DNA from: an uncultured Lachnospiraceae bacterium
GTDB lineage: Bacteria; Bacillota; Clostridia; Lachnospirales; Lachnospiraceae
NCBI GenBank assembly: GCA_910586015.1
Contig: CAJUGJ010000005.1
Coordinates: forward strand, 62,001 to 126,000
DNA: 64,000 nucleotides
Reading direction: 5' to 3'
The translations under genes were made by a program, and so were the position numbers. The stretch's first letter is position 1, and the number at the start of each line of letters is the position of its first letter. The notes below the pieces were generated by a model that was not told the origin of the DNA, did no database searches, and saw only the letters and a list, made by a program, of their open reading frames with translations. Of this stretch, positions 42,825 to 51,161 are shown piece after piece.

Positions 42825-44249
42825 ATGAAGAAACAAAAAAAGGTATTGGCAATTTTATTATGTATGGTTTTAGTAGTATTAACAGGCTGTAAAACAAGTG
42901 AGGAAGAAAAAAAGCCAGATTCATCAAAAACAGAGCAAAATAATCAAAACCAAAATGATACGCAAAAGGAACAGATTACACTAACTTATGCTTCTTGGGC
43001 ACTTGGAACAGAAGAAGACAATAATTTGGAACGCCGTATGATTGCAGAATATGAAGCTACTCATTCTAATATTAAGATTAAGATTGCAGAAGATATTATT
43101 TCTGCTGGAAGCTGGGAAGATGCTTTAGCAACAGCAGCAGCAGGCGGATCGCTTCCTGATGTAGCCCTAATCGGTGGACTTCCGGGTGCAGTAGCAAAGG
43201 AATGGGCGTTAGATGTTTCTGAATATACGAAAAACGATACAGAATGGAACAATGTTCCAGAATCTTTAAGAGAATCTGGAATATTCGGAGGAAAACAATT
43301 TGGTCTTCCTTCTGCAATGCACTTAGCTGGAATGTTTGTTAATAAAGATCTTTTTGAAGCACAAAATGTAGAACCATTGTCTTATGGCTATACATTAGAG
43401 GACTTAGAACGTACGGTAGCAGCGATGAGTGCTCCAGCAAATGGTGTAGTAGCTCTTAAAAATGCGGATATTGTAGACTGGTATCCAGCGGTAAAAAATT
43501 CCTCATTAGGATGGTTTACCTATGATGGAAAAGAAGTACATTTAAATGATGCTTCCTTTATCGATGCTGTAAAATATTCTCTTTTCTTAAATAACAGTGG
43601 TTATACTTTTGAGGGATTGACAACAGATCAAAGAAGCAATTTTGGTGTAGAATCTGATTGGGAAGCATGGAATGCTGGAAAAGTAGCAATGTGCTATGAT
43701 GCAACTTATGCCTGCGATTCTTTAGCAAAGGAACGTTCTTTTACTTCAGAATTTATTGGTCTTCCAAACGGAAAATTAGTCATTATACCAGACTATCAGT
43801 TTATTGGAAAAACAACAAAACATCCACAAGAAGCTTATGATTTTGCTAAATTTATGAGTTATGGCAAGGAAGGTATTTTAAAACGGTTAGAAATTGTAGA
43901 AGCAAATGAAGGAATTAACTGGGTTGCACTTCCATTAAATTCAGATAGTGAAATTGTCGACAAATATTTTGCAAACTTCCCAGTCGAAGGAGTAAAAACA
44001 GCTTATGAAGCTATGGCTGGAAACACGATAGTAGAAGCTTATAAATTTACTCCAGGATACACAAACGCAAGATGGAATGCCTTAACTGGAATTAAGGCAG
44101 GAGAATCGGATAATGCTACGATTGCAGAAGTAATTACTGCTTGTAGAAATGGTTCTTTAAATATTGATGATTACGCAGAACAATTAAATAAACTAGCAAA
44201 TCAGTATATCAGTGAGGAAGCAGCAATTATTGATGAAGTAACCAAATAA
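42825..44249 (+). CDS. Lipoprotein solute-binding protein of a sugar ABC transporter
   Basis: This 474-residue extracellular binding protein has a lipoprotein signal: a basic start, a hydrophobic run and the lipobox V-L-T-G-C-K. A Gln/Asn/Lys-rich tether of about 35 residues follows. The cluster-B type sugar-binding fold begins near residue 50 (T-L-T-Y-A-S-W-A-L-G) and runs to the end. Its place between the GH94 phosphorylase and the permeases mirrors the Listeria sophorooligosaccharide operon, whose binding protein takes beta-1,2-glucooligosaccharides. The RBS is strong (aggagga). A strong hairpin follows the gene, which may make this message more abundant than the permeases. Confidence 0.9.
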   Translation: MKKQKKVLAILLCMVLVVLTGCKTSEEEKKPDSSKTEQNNQNQNDTQKEQITLTYASWALGTEEDNNLERRMIAEYEATHSNIKIKIAEDIISAGSWEDALATAAAGGSLPDVALIGGLPGAVAKEWALDVSEYTKNDTEWNNVPESLRESGIFGGKQFGLPSAMHLAGMFVNKDLFEAQNVEPLSYGYTLEDLERTVAAMSAPANGVVALKNADIVDWYPAVKNSSLGWFTYDGKEVHLNDASFIDAVKYSLFLNNSGYTFEGLTTDQRSNFGVESDWEAWNAGKVAMCYDATYACDSLAKERSFTSEFIGLPNGKLVIIPDYQFIGKTTKHPQEAYDFAKFMSYGKEGILKRLEIVEANEGINWVALPLNSDSEIVDKYFANFPVEGVKTAYEAMAGNTIVEAYKFTPGYTNARWNALTGIKAGESDNATIAEVITACRNGSLNIDDYAEQLNKLANQYISEEAAIIDEVTK

Positions 44250-44296
44250 GTTAAGTCCGAAAAATATCTGCAAAAAGCAGGATAGAGAAAACGGCG

Positions 44297-44341
44297 ATTT
44301 GGGGCTGTTGCACGGACTTCGTGTAACAGCCCCAAATTTTT
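44297..44341 (+). terminator. Strong hairpin after the solute-binding protein gene
   Basis: An 18-bp GC-rich stem with one G-U (44297-44314 with 44320-44337) closes a 5-base loop and ends in T residues. It lies inside the operon, so it is probably a partial terminator or an mRNA-stabilising end. Confidence 0.8.
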
Positions 44342-44361
44342 AAGGCAAAGAGGTATGGTCT

Positions 44362-47300
44362 ATGACAAAAAAACAAAAAATTGGAATAGGGATTGGACTT
44401 GTTTTCGTAATCTTACTTGTGGTACTCCTAAATCTATCAGGCGGTGGCCAAAGTGCCTATACCAGTGCTGGAGAACTGCCGGAAATTACAATACAAACAA
44501 AGGAAAATACATTTGAAGCTGTATTAAATAATTGGAAGTCATCTGGGATAGAGATGGGAAAGGAAACAATTCCTGTCTATTTGAATGGTGAGGAAAAAGT
44601 ATCGGGATACCAAGGTTATGAAAAGATGGCATATCCAGTAAAACAGGGTGATGTTTTAAAGGGAAATATAACAGTAACACAAGCAGGATTATATGCCCTT
44701 TATGCAGAGTATTATAATAATGGATTAAATACTCTAAAAAATGCAGTGAGTGTTCAGATTGATAAAGAAAGCCCTTATGAAGATGCAGAAAAAATATTTT
44801 TAACTCAGATGTATCAAAGTGCAGACTATCCATTTCGAACAGATCGCAATGGAAATGAGATCGTTCCTGATACATATCGTATGACAGAATGGTATGGGGA
44901 ATTCTTTCACAGTATTAATCAAGGAACCTATGAAGCACTTTTATTTTATCTTCCTGCTGGAGAACATGAAATAACGATTACAATGGAACAGGGAGAAGTT
45001 TATTTTGGAGAACTTTGTTTTATGCCATATGACGAGATACCGTCTTATGAAGAGTATAAACAAAGGTGGAGTTTAGAAAGTGGAATAAAAGGGGCAGATG
45101 GAAAGTTATTTCATCTGTTAGAAGCAGAGCGTATCAGTAAAAAAAATAGTACCGCTCCAAGACCAGAATCAACTATGGATATAGAGACGAATCCTTATGT
45201 TTCCAATCTATTTTTACTGAGTACAATAGGTGGAAAGACATGGCAGGATAATGCAGAAGCGCTCTATTATGATGTAGAAATTGAAGAGTCAGGATTTTAC
45301 AATCTTTCTTTTAAAGTAAAACAAAATGAAAAAGAAAATACATATGTTTACCGTACAATAACGATAGATGGAAAACCTCCGTTTGAAGAAGCAAAACATC
45401 TTGCATTTGCTTACTCGCAGAACTGGAATGTTGTAACGATTGGAACGAAGGAACAGTATTATCCTGTTTATCTGACAAAGGGAACACATACAATCGGAAT
45501 TGAAGTAGATGCTACAATGTTTCAACCTATTTTTGATAGATTAAAGCAAATCGAAGAAGAGATTAGTGATATAGCATTAAATATCCGCAAAATTACTGGA
45601 AATAGTCAGGATACTTATAGAGATTGGGATATTTTAATGTATATTCCAAACTTAGATACTACGATGTATCAGATTGCAGATGAATTAGGCGAAGTTTATG
45701 AGCTTATGACAAAACTTAACTGTGATATGACAAGAAACGAAGTATTGACTTCTTTGAAAATAGCAGAAAGACAGCTTCGGTCTTTAGCAGACGATCCAGA
45801 TTCTATTCCAAATCATATGTCAATGCTTTCAGACGGAACAGGTTCAGTAGGTCAGATGTTGGGAACGATCAGCCAAACCATGATGGAACAGCCACTTTCG
45901 CTTGATCAGATCTATCTTTGGCAAAACGATGCCACTCTGCCAGATTATAAAGCAGGATGGTTTACAAAACGTTTGGAAAGTTTTAAATACTTTTTACATT
46001 CCTTTAGCAGTGAAACAGAAAAAGAAAATAAAGAAGAGATTGTATTAAATGTCTGGGTCAATCGGGCAAGAAATTATATTGATCTATTGCAAAATATGAT
46101 AGATAAAGATTTTACTACAAAAACAGGAATTCGTGTAGAACTTTCTATCATGCCAAATGAACAAAAGATTATTTTAGCAAATACAATCAATACTCAGCCA
46201 GATGTCGCATTAGGACTTTCTGCATATCTACCATATGATTTGGCAATTCGTGGAGCAGTAAGCGAATTGAGCCAGATGGAAGGATTTGCAGAAACCGCAG
46301 GTCAACTGTCGGCTGGAGCGATTGCAGGATATATGTATGATGGAGGAATTTATGGACTTCCAGAAACGCAAGATTTTTATGTCACCTTTTATCGTAAAGA
46401 TCTATTAGAAGCCCTTTCTATTCCTATACCAGATACATGGGAAGAAGTCATAGCGATTCTTCCTGAATTACAACGATATGGCATGAACTATTATGTTCCA
46501 TTAGCGACAACCGGAAGTTTTAAAACATTTGCTATGACTTTGCCATTTTTCTATCAGTTTGGTTCTACCCTTTATTCACAAAATGGTTCTAATGTAATGA
46601 TAAACGATGAGGCGGGAATTCGGGCAATGCAGTTTATGACAGATCTGTTTACTATCTATGGACTTCCTTCTCAAGTTGGAGACTTCTATCAGTCATTTCG
46701 AAATGGAACACTTCCAATCGGTGTTTCTAACTTTGCAACTTATTTAAAAGTAGATGCAGCCGCTACAGAACTTGCAGGGAAATGGGACATTGCACCTATG
46801 CCGGGAATAAAACAAGAAGATGGATCAATTAAGCGTTCTTCTATAGGACCGGGTGCTTCTACAGTAATTTTTAAAAAATCAGAATATCAAAAAGAAGCAT
46901 GGAAGTTTTTACAGTGGTGGTTATCTGCAGAAACCCAAGAGGAATTTGGAACACAATTAGAATTGCTCTATGGCAGTGAATATATTTGGAATACTGCAAA
47001 TTTAACTGCTTTTCAAAAGATGCCATTTGATGAAACACATAAACAGATTATTTTAAAACAGTGGGAATCTCTTTTTGAAGTACCAAGAACTCCTGCAAAC
47101 TATATGGTAGAGCGGGGAATCAGTAATGTCTGGAACGAGATTGTATTTGAAGGAGAAAATACAAGATCAGCCTTAGATGATGCTGTGATTGAAATGGATC
47201 GAGAACTCAATAGAAAGCTAGAGGAGTTCGGATATATAAAAGATGGAGTTCTGATTAGAAATTATCAGATTCCAAGTACAGAAGAAGTTTTAAAATTAAT

Positions 47301-47367
47301 AGAACAGGCAAAAAGAAAGGAAGGAGAGAACGGAAATGAGAAAGAAAAAGAAACAAAAGCTCAATAA
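44362..47367 (+). CDS. Membrane-anchored multi-module solute-binding protein
   Basis: This 1001-residue protein starts with one hydrophobic segment (G-I-G-L-V-F-V-I-L-L-V-V-L-L) that acts as a signal anchor. Two beta-rich carbohydrate-binding-like modules follow: residues 45-235, with V-T-Q-A-G-L-Y-A-L-Y-A-E-Y-Y, and residues 245-395, with E-E-S-G-F-Y-N-L-S-F-K-V. After a helical linker (400-560) comes a complete extracellular sugar-binding domain (570-960; I-V-L-N-V-W-V-N at its start, then G-L-P-E-T-Q-D-F-Y). It is the second binding protein of the locus. The gene end overlaps the first permease by 32 bases. Glycan specificity is unproven. Confidence 0.85.
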   Translation: MTKKQKIGIGIGLVFVILLVVLLNLSGGGQSAYTSAGELPEITIQTKENTFEAVLNNWKSSGIEMGKETIPVYLNGEEKVSGYQGYEKMAYPVKQGDVLKGNITVTQAGLYALYAEYYNNGLNTLKNAVSVQIDKESPYEDAEKIFLTQMYQSADYPFRTDRNGNEIVPDTYRMTEWYGEFFHSINQGTYEALLFYLPAGEHEITITMEQGEVYFGELCFMPYDEIPSYEEYKQRWSLESGIKGADGKLFHLLEAERISKKNSTAPRPESTMDIETNPYVSNLFLLSTIGGKTWQDNAEALYYDVEIEESGFYNLSFKVKQNEKENTYVYRTITIDGKPPFEEAKHLAFAYSQNWNVVTIGTKEQYYPVYLTKGTHTIGIEVDATMFQPIFDRLKQIEEEISDIALNIRKITGNSQDTYRDWDILMYIPNLDTTMYQIADELGEVYELMTKLNCDMTRNEVLTSLKIAERQLRSLADDPDSIPNHMSMLSDGTGSVGQMLGTISQTMMEQPLSLDQIYLWQNDATLPDYKAGWFTKRLESFKYFLHSFSSETEKENKEEIVLNVWVNRARNYIDLLQNMIDKDFTTKTGIRVELSIMPNEQKIILANTINTQPDVALGLSAYLPYDLAIRGAVSELSQMEGFAETAGQLSAGAIAGYMYDGGIYGLPETQDFYVTFYRKDLLEALSIPIPDTWEEVIAILPELQRYGMNYYVPLATTGSFKTFAMTLPFFYQFGSTLYSQNGSNVMINDEAGIRAMQFMTDLFTIYGLPSQVGDFYQSFRNGTLPIGVSNFATYLKVDAAATELAGKWDIAPMPGIKQEDGSIKRSSIGPGASTVIFKKSEYQKEAWKFLQWWLSAETQEEFGTQLELLYGSEYIWNTANLTAFQKMPFDETHKQIILKQWESLFEVPRTPANYMVERGISNVWNEIVFEGENTRSALDDAVIEMDRELNRKLEEFGYIKDGVLIRNYQIPSTEEVLKLIEQAKRKEGENGNEKEKETKAQ

Positions 47368-48241
47368 AGAGTCAACAGCCTACTTTTTTCTGTCACCGTA
47401 TCTACTCCTGTTTACGGTATTTATTATAGTTCCTGTAATTATGGCAATTATTTTATCGTTTACTTCTTTTGACTCTGTAAACTTTCCAAAATTTACAGGA
47501 CTTAAAAACTATATTACTCTGTTTACAACAGATAGTGTTTTTATGCAGAAGGTATTGCCAAACACGATAAAATTCTCTCTAATTGTAGGACCACTTGGAT
47601 ATGCACTTTCCTTTTTATTAGCATGGATGTTAGCACAGATTCCTCATAAGCCAAGAACGATTTATGCCTTAATTATTTATTCTCCATCTTTGACTTCTGG
47701 AGTTGCGATGACAGTTATCTGGAAAGTATTATTTAATGGGGATCAGACTGGATATTTAAACAGTGTATTGCTAAACTTAGGGATTATCAGAGAGCCAATC
47801 CAATGGCTTCAGTCTACAGATTATTTAATGCCAGTTATGATGTTAGTTGCCCTTTGGAGTAGTATGGGTGTTGGATTTTTAGCAATGTTAGCGGGTGTAT
47901 TAAATATTAATCAGGAATTATATGAAGCAGGCTATATCGATGGAATTTCAAATCGTTTTCAAGAGATTATGTATATTACGATTCCGTCCATGAAGCCACA
48001 GATGCTGTTTGGTGCGGTTATGGCAGTAGTAAATACATTCCAAACTGGTGCAATCGGAGTTTCTCTCTCCGGTGCAAATCCAACCCCACAGTATGCTGGA
48101 CAGCTTATGCTAAATCATATTGAGGACTATGGTTTTTTACGGTATGAAATGGGATATGCGGCTGCTATTTCCGTAGTATTGTTGCTTATCATTTACATCA
48201 GCAGTAAAGTAATTTACAGGCTGTTAGGAGAAAAAGAATAG
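47336..48241 (+). CDS. ABC sugar permease, first of pair 1 (MalF type)
   Basis: This 301-residue permease has six membrane segments. The conserved EAA loop for ATPase contact is visible as Y-E-A-G-Y-I-D-G-I-S near residue 200. The N-terminus is basic (R-K-K-K-K-Q-K). Together with the next gene it forms the channel for one ABC importer. Start ATG 47336 follows aaggagag and overlaps the preceding gene by 32 bases. The sequence is clearly unlike the second permease pair further down, so the two pairs may differ in cargo. Confidence 0.92.
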   Translation: MRKKKKQKLNKESTAYFFLSPYLLLFTVFIIVPVIMAIILSFTSFDSVNFPKFTGLKNYITLFTTDSVFMQKVLPNTIKFSLIVGPLGYALSFLLAWMLAQIPHKPRTIYALIIYSPSLTSGVAMTVIWKVLFNGDQTGYLNSVLLNLGIIREPIQWLQSTDYLMPVMMLVALWSSMGVGFLAMLAGVLNINQELYEAGYIDGISNRFQEIMYITIPSMKPQMLFGAVMAVVNTFQTGAIGVSLSGANPTPQYAGQLMLNHIEDYGFLRYEMGYAAAISVVLLLIIYISSKVIYRLLGEKE

Positions 48242-48252
48242 GAGGGATTTTC

Positions 48253-49125
48253 ATGGCAAAGCTTGGCGGCAGCAGGATGAACCCAACTAGATTTCATAAA
48301 AGCCAGATTAAATTTTTTATCATTTTGACAGCAGTTGCTGTTTTTATGGGTTTACCTATCCTGTTTATTATCCTTCAGGCATTTAAACCAATCGATGAAT
48401 TATTTGCCTATCCACCGAAGTTTTTTGTAAAAAATCCTTCCTTGGGTAATTTCAAAAAATTATTTCAGTTAATGGATACTTCCAATGTACCAATTTCACG
48501 TTACTTTTTCAACAGCTTGCTTTCCACTGGAATCACAGTATTGCTTACTTTGGTTATCAGTGCATTTGCTGGCTATGCACTTTCTAAAAAGAAGTTTCGT
48601 ACAAAAACAGTTGTTATGGAAATCAATAATCTGGCATTGATGTTTGTACCAGCAGCAGTTATGATTCCAAAGTATTTAATTACTTATGGGGTTGGCATGA
48701 TTGACAGTTTTCTAGCACATATTTTCCCAGCTCTTGCAATGCCAGTTGGATTGTTTTTAATCAAACAGTTTATTGATCAGATTCCAAATGAATTAATTGA
48801 AGCAGCACAGATTGACGGAGCAAAAGAACTTCAAATCTTTCGTAACATTATTATTCCAATGACACGTTCTGCACTGGCAACTGTAACAATTTTAGCATTT
48901 CAAGCTTCTTGGAACAGTGTAGATGCGTCTACTATGTATATCAGCAAAGAAAAGTTAAAAACCTTTTCCTTCTATTTATCTACACTGACAACGACCGGAA
49001 ATGATGTAGTAGGACAGGGAATGGCAGCGGCTGCAACATTAATTATGTTTGTGCCAAATTTAGTAATTTTTATTTTAATGCAAAAGCAGGTTATGGCGAC
49101 TATGGCACATTCAGGAATCAAATAA
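48253..49125 (+). CDS. ABC sugar permease, second of pair 1 (MalG type)
   Basis: This 290-residue carbohydrate permease has six membrane segments and the EAA loop I-E-A-A-Q-I-D-G-A-K near residue 185. It should pair with the preceding permease (11 bases upstream) in the cell membrane. The ribosome binding site is aggaggg. No ABC ATPase is encoded in this window. Firmicutes often share one MsmX-type ATPase among many sugar importers, which is the probable solution. Confidence 0.93.
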   Translation: MAKLGGSRMNPTRFHKSQIKFFIILTAVAVFMGLPILFIILQAFKPIDELFAYPPKFFVKNPSLGNFKKLFQLMDTSNVPISRYFFNSLLSTGITVLLTLVISAFAGYALSKKKFRTKTVVMEINNLALMFVPAAVMIPKYLITYGVGMIDSFLAHIFPALAMPVGLFLIKQFIDQIPNELIEAAQIDGAKELQIFRNIIIPMTRSALATVTILAFQASWNSVDASTMYISKEKLKTFSFYLSTLTTTGNDVVGQGMAAAATLIMFVPNLVIFILMQKQVMATMAHSGIK

Positions 49126-49139
49126 GGGGGGAAGCACAG

Positions 49140-51161
49140 ATGAAACGCAAAATACGATATCTAACAGCTTTAGCTGTTCTTCTGCTCTTAAGTTTAAGTG
49201 GAATTGGTTCCATGTTTTTAAATGCTGGAGTACCATATGTCACATGGACTCAAGGACCAAATGGATATATTACAGAAACGCAGACTGCCTATCTTCCAGA
49301 AAGAGTATTAAAGCTTGGGTTAAATAGCCCTGAAGATCTGTTTGTGGATTTGGATGGAACTTTATATATCTGTGACACTGGAAATGCCAGAATTGTAAAA
49401 GTTTATACAGATGGAACCACCTTTGAAATTTCAGGAGAACCATTAGTTAAGCCAACCGGAATTTATGTTGCAAATGGTTTTATTTATGTAGCGGACTATG
49501 GTTCAGCACAAATTCATATCTATGACCAAATGGGAAGTCTGCAAAAAAGTATTGGAAAGCCAGATGAAGTTTTATTTGGAGCAAATACTAAATTTTTGCC
49601 AAGAAAGTTGACTGTAGATTTAAGAGGGAATATCTATATAGTATCAGAAGGATCTATTTCTGGTCTGATGCAGTTAAATAATCAAGGGGAATTTTTGGGG
49701 TATTTTGGAGCCAATCAAACAGCTACTACATTAAAGATGATTTTACAAAAGACCTTTTTTACAGAAGAACAGATGAATAAACTCTTTAAAAATACTCCTC
49801 CTAGCTTAAATAATGTAACAATCGATTCTCAAGGATTAATTTATACTGTAACAAAGGCAGATGTTTCTGATCCAGTAAAAAAGTTAAGTATTTCAGGAAG
49901 TAACTTATATCCATCTCAAATGGTTACAAATGCCCAAGTGGTAGATGCAGCAGTAGACGCAGATGGAAATACTTATACAGTAGATGCTTCTGGTGTGATT
50001 TTTGAATATGACAGTTATGGAGATCTGTTATTTGCATTTGGTTCAAAAGAAACCGGATTAGATCGGATGGGATTGGTTGCAATGCCATCTGCAATCGCTG
50101 TGACTACAGATGGACGCTTATTCGTTTTAGATCAGGCAAAAGGAATGGTTCAAGAGTACAAAATGACAGAATTTGCCGTTAAAGTACATGAGGGGATTAA
50201 ACTTTATAAAGCAGGATTATATGAACAAAGTGAACAGATCTGGCAGGAAATTAAAAAAATGAATAGTTCCTTTGTTATGGCATATGAGGCATTGGGAAAG
50301 TCAAGTTTTAAAAAACAGAATTATACTCAATCCATAGAATTTTATAAGATTGCAGGAAACAAAAATGGATATTCTCAAACTCTTTGGGAAAATCGGAATA
50401 AATGGCTGACAGATTATCTTGGGAGTGTAATTTTAATTTTAATTGCTATAGGTATTCTATGGAAAATTATAAAATGGTTGGATAAGAAAAAGAACATATT
50501 ACAGCCAGTACGAGAAGTTCTTGCCAAAGTAACAAATACAACTATTTGGAAACAGTTATTCTTTGGAAAGAAATTAATCAGACATCCATCGGATTGTTAT
50601 TATGATCTCAAATATAAAGGTGCAGTTTCTGTAAAAACAGCTACTTTTTGGTATTTATGGTTGTTTATCTTGCAACTTACAGGAATTTATGTAACAGGTT
50701 ATATTTTTAATGATGCACTACCTCAATATATGAGTTTATCAAGAGAATTACTCTGGGTAGTTCTTCCGATTGGACTGTGGTTAGTCTGCAATTATCTTGT
50801 CAGTACCATTACAGATGGAAAGGGAAAATTTAAAGATATTTATTGTGGAACAATCTATGCGTTAAGCCCTTATCTATATATTGCTCTTCCATTACAGATT
50901 TTATCAAATGTATTAACGCAAAATGAAGCGTTTGTATATTCCTATGGATTTTTAGTATTGTATGCTTGGTCAGCAATTTTATTTTTTACTATGGTAAAAG
51001 AAATTCATCAATATTCAGCAAAACAGGCAGTAAAAAATATTTTACTTACTTTGTTTACAATCTTACTATTTGTATTATTAGCTTTTATTTTATATCTGTT
51101 GTTCCAGCAGATGAAAGACTTTTTTGTCAATGTTGTAAAGGAGGTTGGTATCCGTGCGTAA
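49140..51161 (+). CDS. NHL beta-propeller, TPR-like and Yip1-type membrane protein
   Basis: This 673-residue protein has no assigned function. A signal or first membrane segment covers residues 5-28. Residues 50-335 contain NHL-like beta-propeller repeats (G-T-L-Y-I-C-D-T-G-N-A-R-I-V, G-F-I-Y-V-A-D-Y-G-S-A-Q-I and G-R-L-F-V-L-D-Q-A). A TPR-like helical pair covers residues 345-410, followed by a membrane segment near 430. The last 190 residues hold about five membrane segments resembling the Yip1 domain. The propeller should face outside. It lies 14 bases after permease pair 1, and its end overlaps the DUF5696 gene by eight bases, so translation is coupled. Confidence 0.8.
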   Translation: MKRKIRYLTALAVLLLLSLSGIGSMFLNAGVPYVTWTQGPNGYITETQTAYLPERVLKLGLNSPEDLFVDLDGTLYICDTGNARIVKVYTDGTTFEISGEPLVKPTGIYVANGFIYVADYGSAQIHIYDQMGSLQKSIGKPDEVLFGANTKFLPRKLTVDLRGNIYIVSEGSISGLMQLNNQGEFLGYFGANQTATTLKMILQKTFFTEEQMNKLFKNTPPSLNNVTIDSQGLIYTVTKADVSDPVKKLSISGSNLYPSQMVTNAQVVDAAVDADGNTYTVDASGVIFEYDSYGDLLFAFGSKETGLDRMGLVAMPSAIAVTTDGRLFVLDQAKGMVQEYKMTEFAVKVHEGIKLYKAGLYEQSEQIWQEIKKMNSSFVMAYEALGKSSFKKQNYTQSIEFYKIAGNKNGYSQTLWENRNKWLTDYLGSVILILIAIGILWKIIKWLDKKKNILQPVREVLAKVTNTTIWKQLFFGKKLIRHPSDCYYDLKYKGAVSVKTATFWYLWLFILQLTGIYVTGYIFNDALPQYMSLSRELLWVVLPIGLWLVCNYLVSTITDGKGKFKDIYCGTIYALSPYLYIALPLQILSNVLTQNEAFVYSYGFLVLYAWSAILFFTMVKEIHQYSAKQAVKNILLTLFTILLFVLLAFILYLLFQQMKDFFVNVVKEVGIRA

